This document shows positions 63,268-64,000 of a DNA stretch of 64,000 bases, one piece after another. Origin of the DNA: Bosea sp. ANAM02 (GTDB lineage: Bacteria; Pseudomonadota; Alphaproteobacteria; Rhizobiales; Beijerinckiaceae). Location of the stretch: contig NZ_AP022848.1 in assembly GCF_011764485.1 (NCBI RefSeq), positions 3,872,001 through 3,936,000 of the forward strand, given 5' to 3'. The translations under genes and the position numbers were made by a program. The first letter of the stretch is position 1, and every line of letters begins with the position of its first letter. A model generated the notes under the pieces. The model saw only the letters and a program-made list of their open reading frames with translations, was not told where the DNA came from and searched no databases.

Positions 63268-63912
63268 CTACTGACGCATGACCGGCCCGCGTCCCGTCGA
63301 AAATTCGCGGATGCCGGGATCCTGGGTATCTTCGACCGGGCCACGCGCGCCCGGACCGACGGCAGCCGTCGCAGCCGGACGGCGATAGCCGGTCGGCGGC
63401 TCGGTGAGGGTGCGGCGCGGCGGCTCGCTGCCATAGGCGGCGGCATTCTCGTCGATCTTGGCCTGACGCGCGGCCATCTCGCGGCCGACCACGATCGGCT
63501 TGATGATGTTGTTGTAGTTGTTGTCGTCTTCCGGGAACTGCGGGCCACGCGGCGCGCGCGTCGTCCGGCCGCGGCGAATCTCTTCTGGCGACATGCGGGC
63601 GATGTTCTTCAGGCCGAGGGGCTCCTCGTAAGGCGCCGGATTGGCGGCATCCCTGCGGCGCTGGACGTCCGGATCATTCGGCCAGGCGGCATTGCGCTCG
63701 CTGGCCGACTGCTGCGGGCGCGGCAGCGTCGAATTCGGCGGCACGACCAGCGGCGCACGGGCGCGATAATCGATATCCGCCTCACCGCCCTTGCCGAAGA
63801 CGCCCTGCATGAAGTTGTAGACCAGCGAGCCTTCCTGCGCGAAGGCAGGCGACGCCCCGAGCACAAGCCCGCCGGCGATGAGCAGATGAGCCACGCGGAT
63901 GCGTTCGGCCAT
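63268..63912 (-). CDS. Exported protein with DUF3035/BamF-like motif
   Basis: The 214-residue product has a signal peptide ending LVLGASPAFAQ and then a region with RARAPLVVPPNSTLPRPQQS, which matches the ARAPLVVPP motif of the DUF3035 family, the alphaproteobacterial outer-membrane assembly lipoprotein BamF. There is no lipobox cysteine, so it would be a soluble version. A longer, disordered and arginine-rich middle follows, with NNYNNIIKPIVVG. In several alphaproteobacteria bamF precedes an M16 protease gene, as here. The match is by eye and should be treated as tentative. The ATG at 63912 follows GGGAG. Confidence 0.6.
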   Translation of the reverse strand: MAERIRVAHLLIAGGLVLGASPAFAQEGSLVYNFMQGVFGKGGEADIDYRARAPLVVPPNSTLPRPQQSASERNAAWPNDPDVQRRRDAANPAPYEEPLGLKNIARMSPEEIRRGRTTRAPRGPQFPEDDNNYNNIIKPIVVGREMAARQAKIDENAAAYGSEPPRRTLTEPPTGYRRPAATAAVGPGARGPVEDTQDPGIREFSTGRGPVMRQ

Positions 63913-64000
63913 GTCAAATCTCCCTTCGGACAATCTCGCCCCGTCTCAAACCCCAGACGAACGGCAAAACAATGGCAAAACCGTCGTCAAGCTGCTTTTT

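Overview
The window is a 64 kb piece of GC-rich (mid-60s percent by eye) chromosome from an alphaproteobacterium, most likely a member of the Hyphomicrobiales (Rhizobiales) close to Bosea. The evidence is gene order: a duplicated F0 b subunit, a ctaC-D-B-F-G-E cytochrome oxidase operon with DUF983 and SURF1, split glycine decarboxylase, ispH-thrB-rnhA, the DUF4170-DUF374-waaA-lpxK-DUF2093 lipid A block, IalB-type exported proteins, and a MutL carrying the endonuclease motif. It is almost entirely core genome. I see no prophage, transposase, integrase, CRISPR array, rRNA or tRNA. I did not find a whole undescribed system; the unusual content is in RNA structures, dispersed palindromic repeats, one probable defluorinase, and several short or poorly known genes.

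Layout: 1-640, end of an ATP synthase F0 operon and its terminator. 907-2166, L,D-transpeptidase. 2432-7313, the glycine cleavage operon gcvT-gcvH-gcvPA-gcvPB (minus strand) behind a tandem glycine riboswitch. 7397-8508, an IalB-like protein coupled to a lipoprotein. 8861-15536, aa3 cytochrome c oxidase and its assembly factors. 15738-22113, thrC, an M16 protease, RimJ-like acetyltransferase and a membrane GGDEF/EAL protein. 22296-24571, AlgH, a DsbD-N-like secreted protein and a 1-Cys peroxiredoxin. 24676-26808, a small accessory-looking stretch with hypothetical genes and two GNAT acetyltransferases. 26828-29219, rnhA, thrB, ispH. 29609-33809, a CPA2 antiporter, a MATE transporter and a DUF937 protein. 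33894-37887, DUF1127/LysR divergent pair, a previously easily missed Flp pilin gene, gshA and rsmE. 38084-44936, an exported protein, ubiA, a DUF6101-like protein and the CysQ/lipid A cluster. 45014-53723, hydrolases, xseA, purD, a fluoroacetate-dehalogenase-like protein, patatin, ArsR regulator, TauE exporter and tadA. 53957-58978, rluB with very long tails, rsmD, a GFA protein and mutL. 59136-63912, pgi, a catalytic/non-catalytic M16 pair and a BamF-like exported protein.

The genes work as a set of housekeeping modules: respiration (ATP synthase, oxidase, SURF1, heme O synthesis), one-carbon and amino acid metabolism (Gcv, ThrC, ThrB), redox (peroxiredoxin, GshA), envelope building (Ldt, UbiA, WaaA, LpxK, M16/BamF-like), and RNA/DNA maintenance (RNase HI, XseA, MutL, TadA, RluB, RsmD, RsmE). 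Intergenic spaces are repeatedly occupied by about 90-140 bp imperfect palindromes of several families (at least twelve copies), plus three copies of a shorter palindrome. Two of the longer copies run into coding sequence, where they appear to supply the stop codon of lpxK and the start region of the patatin gene.
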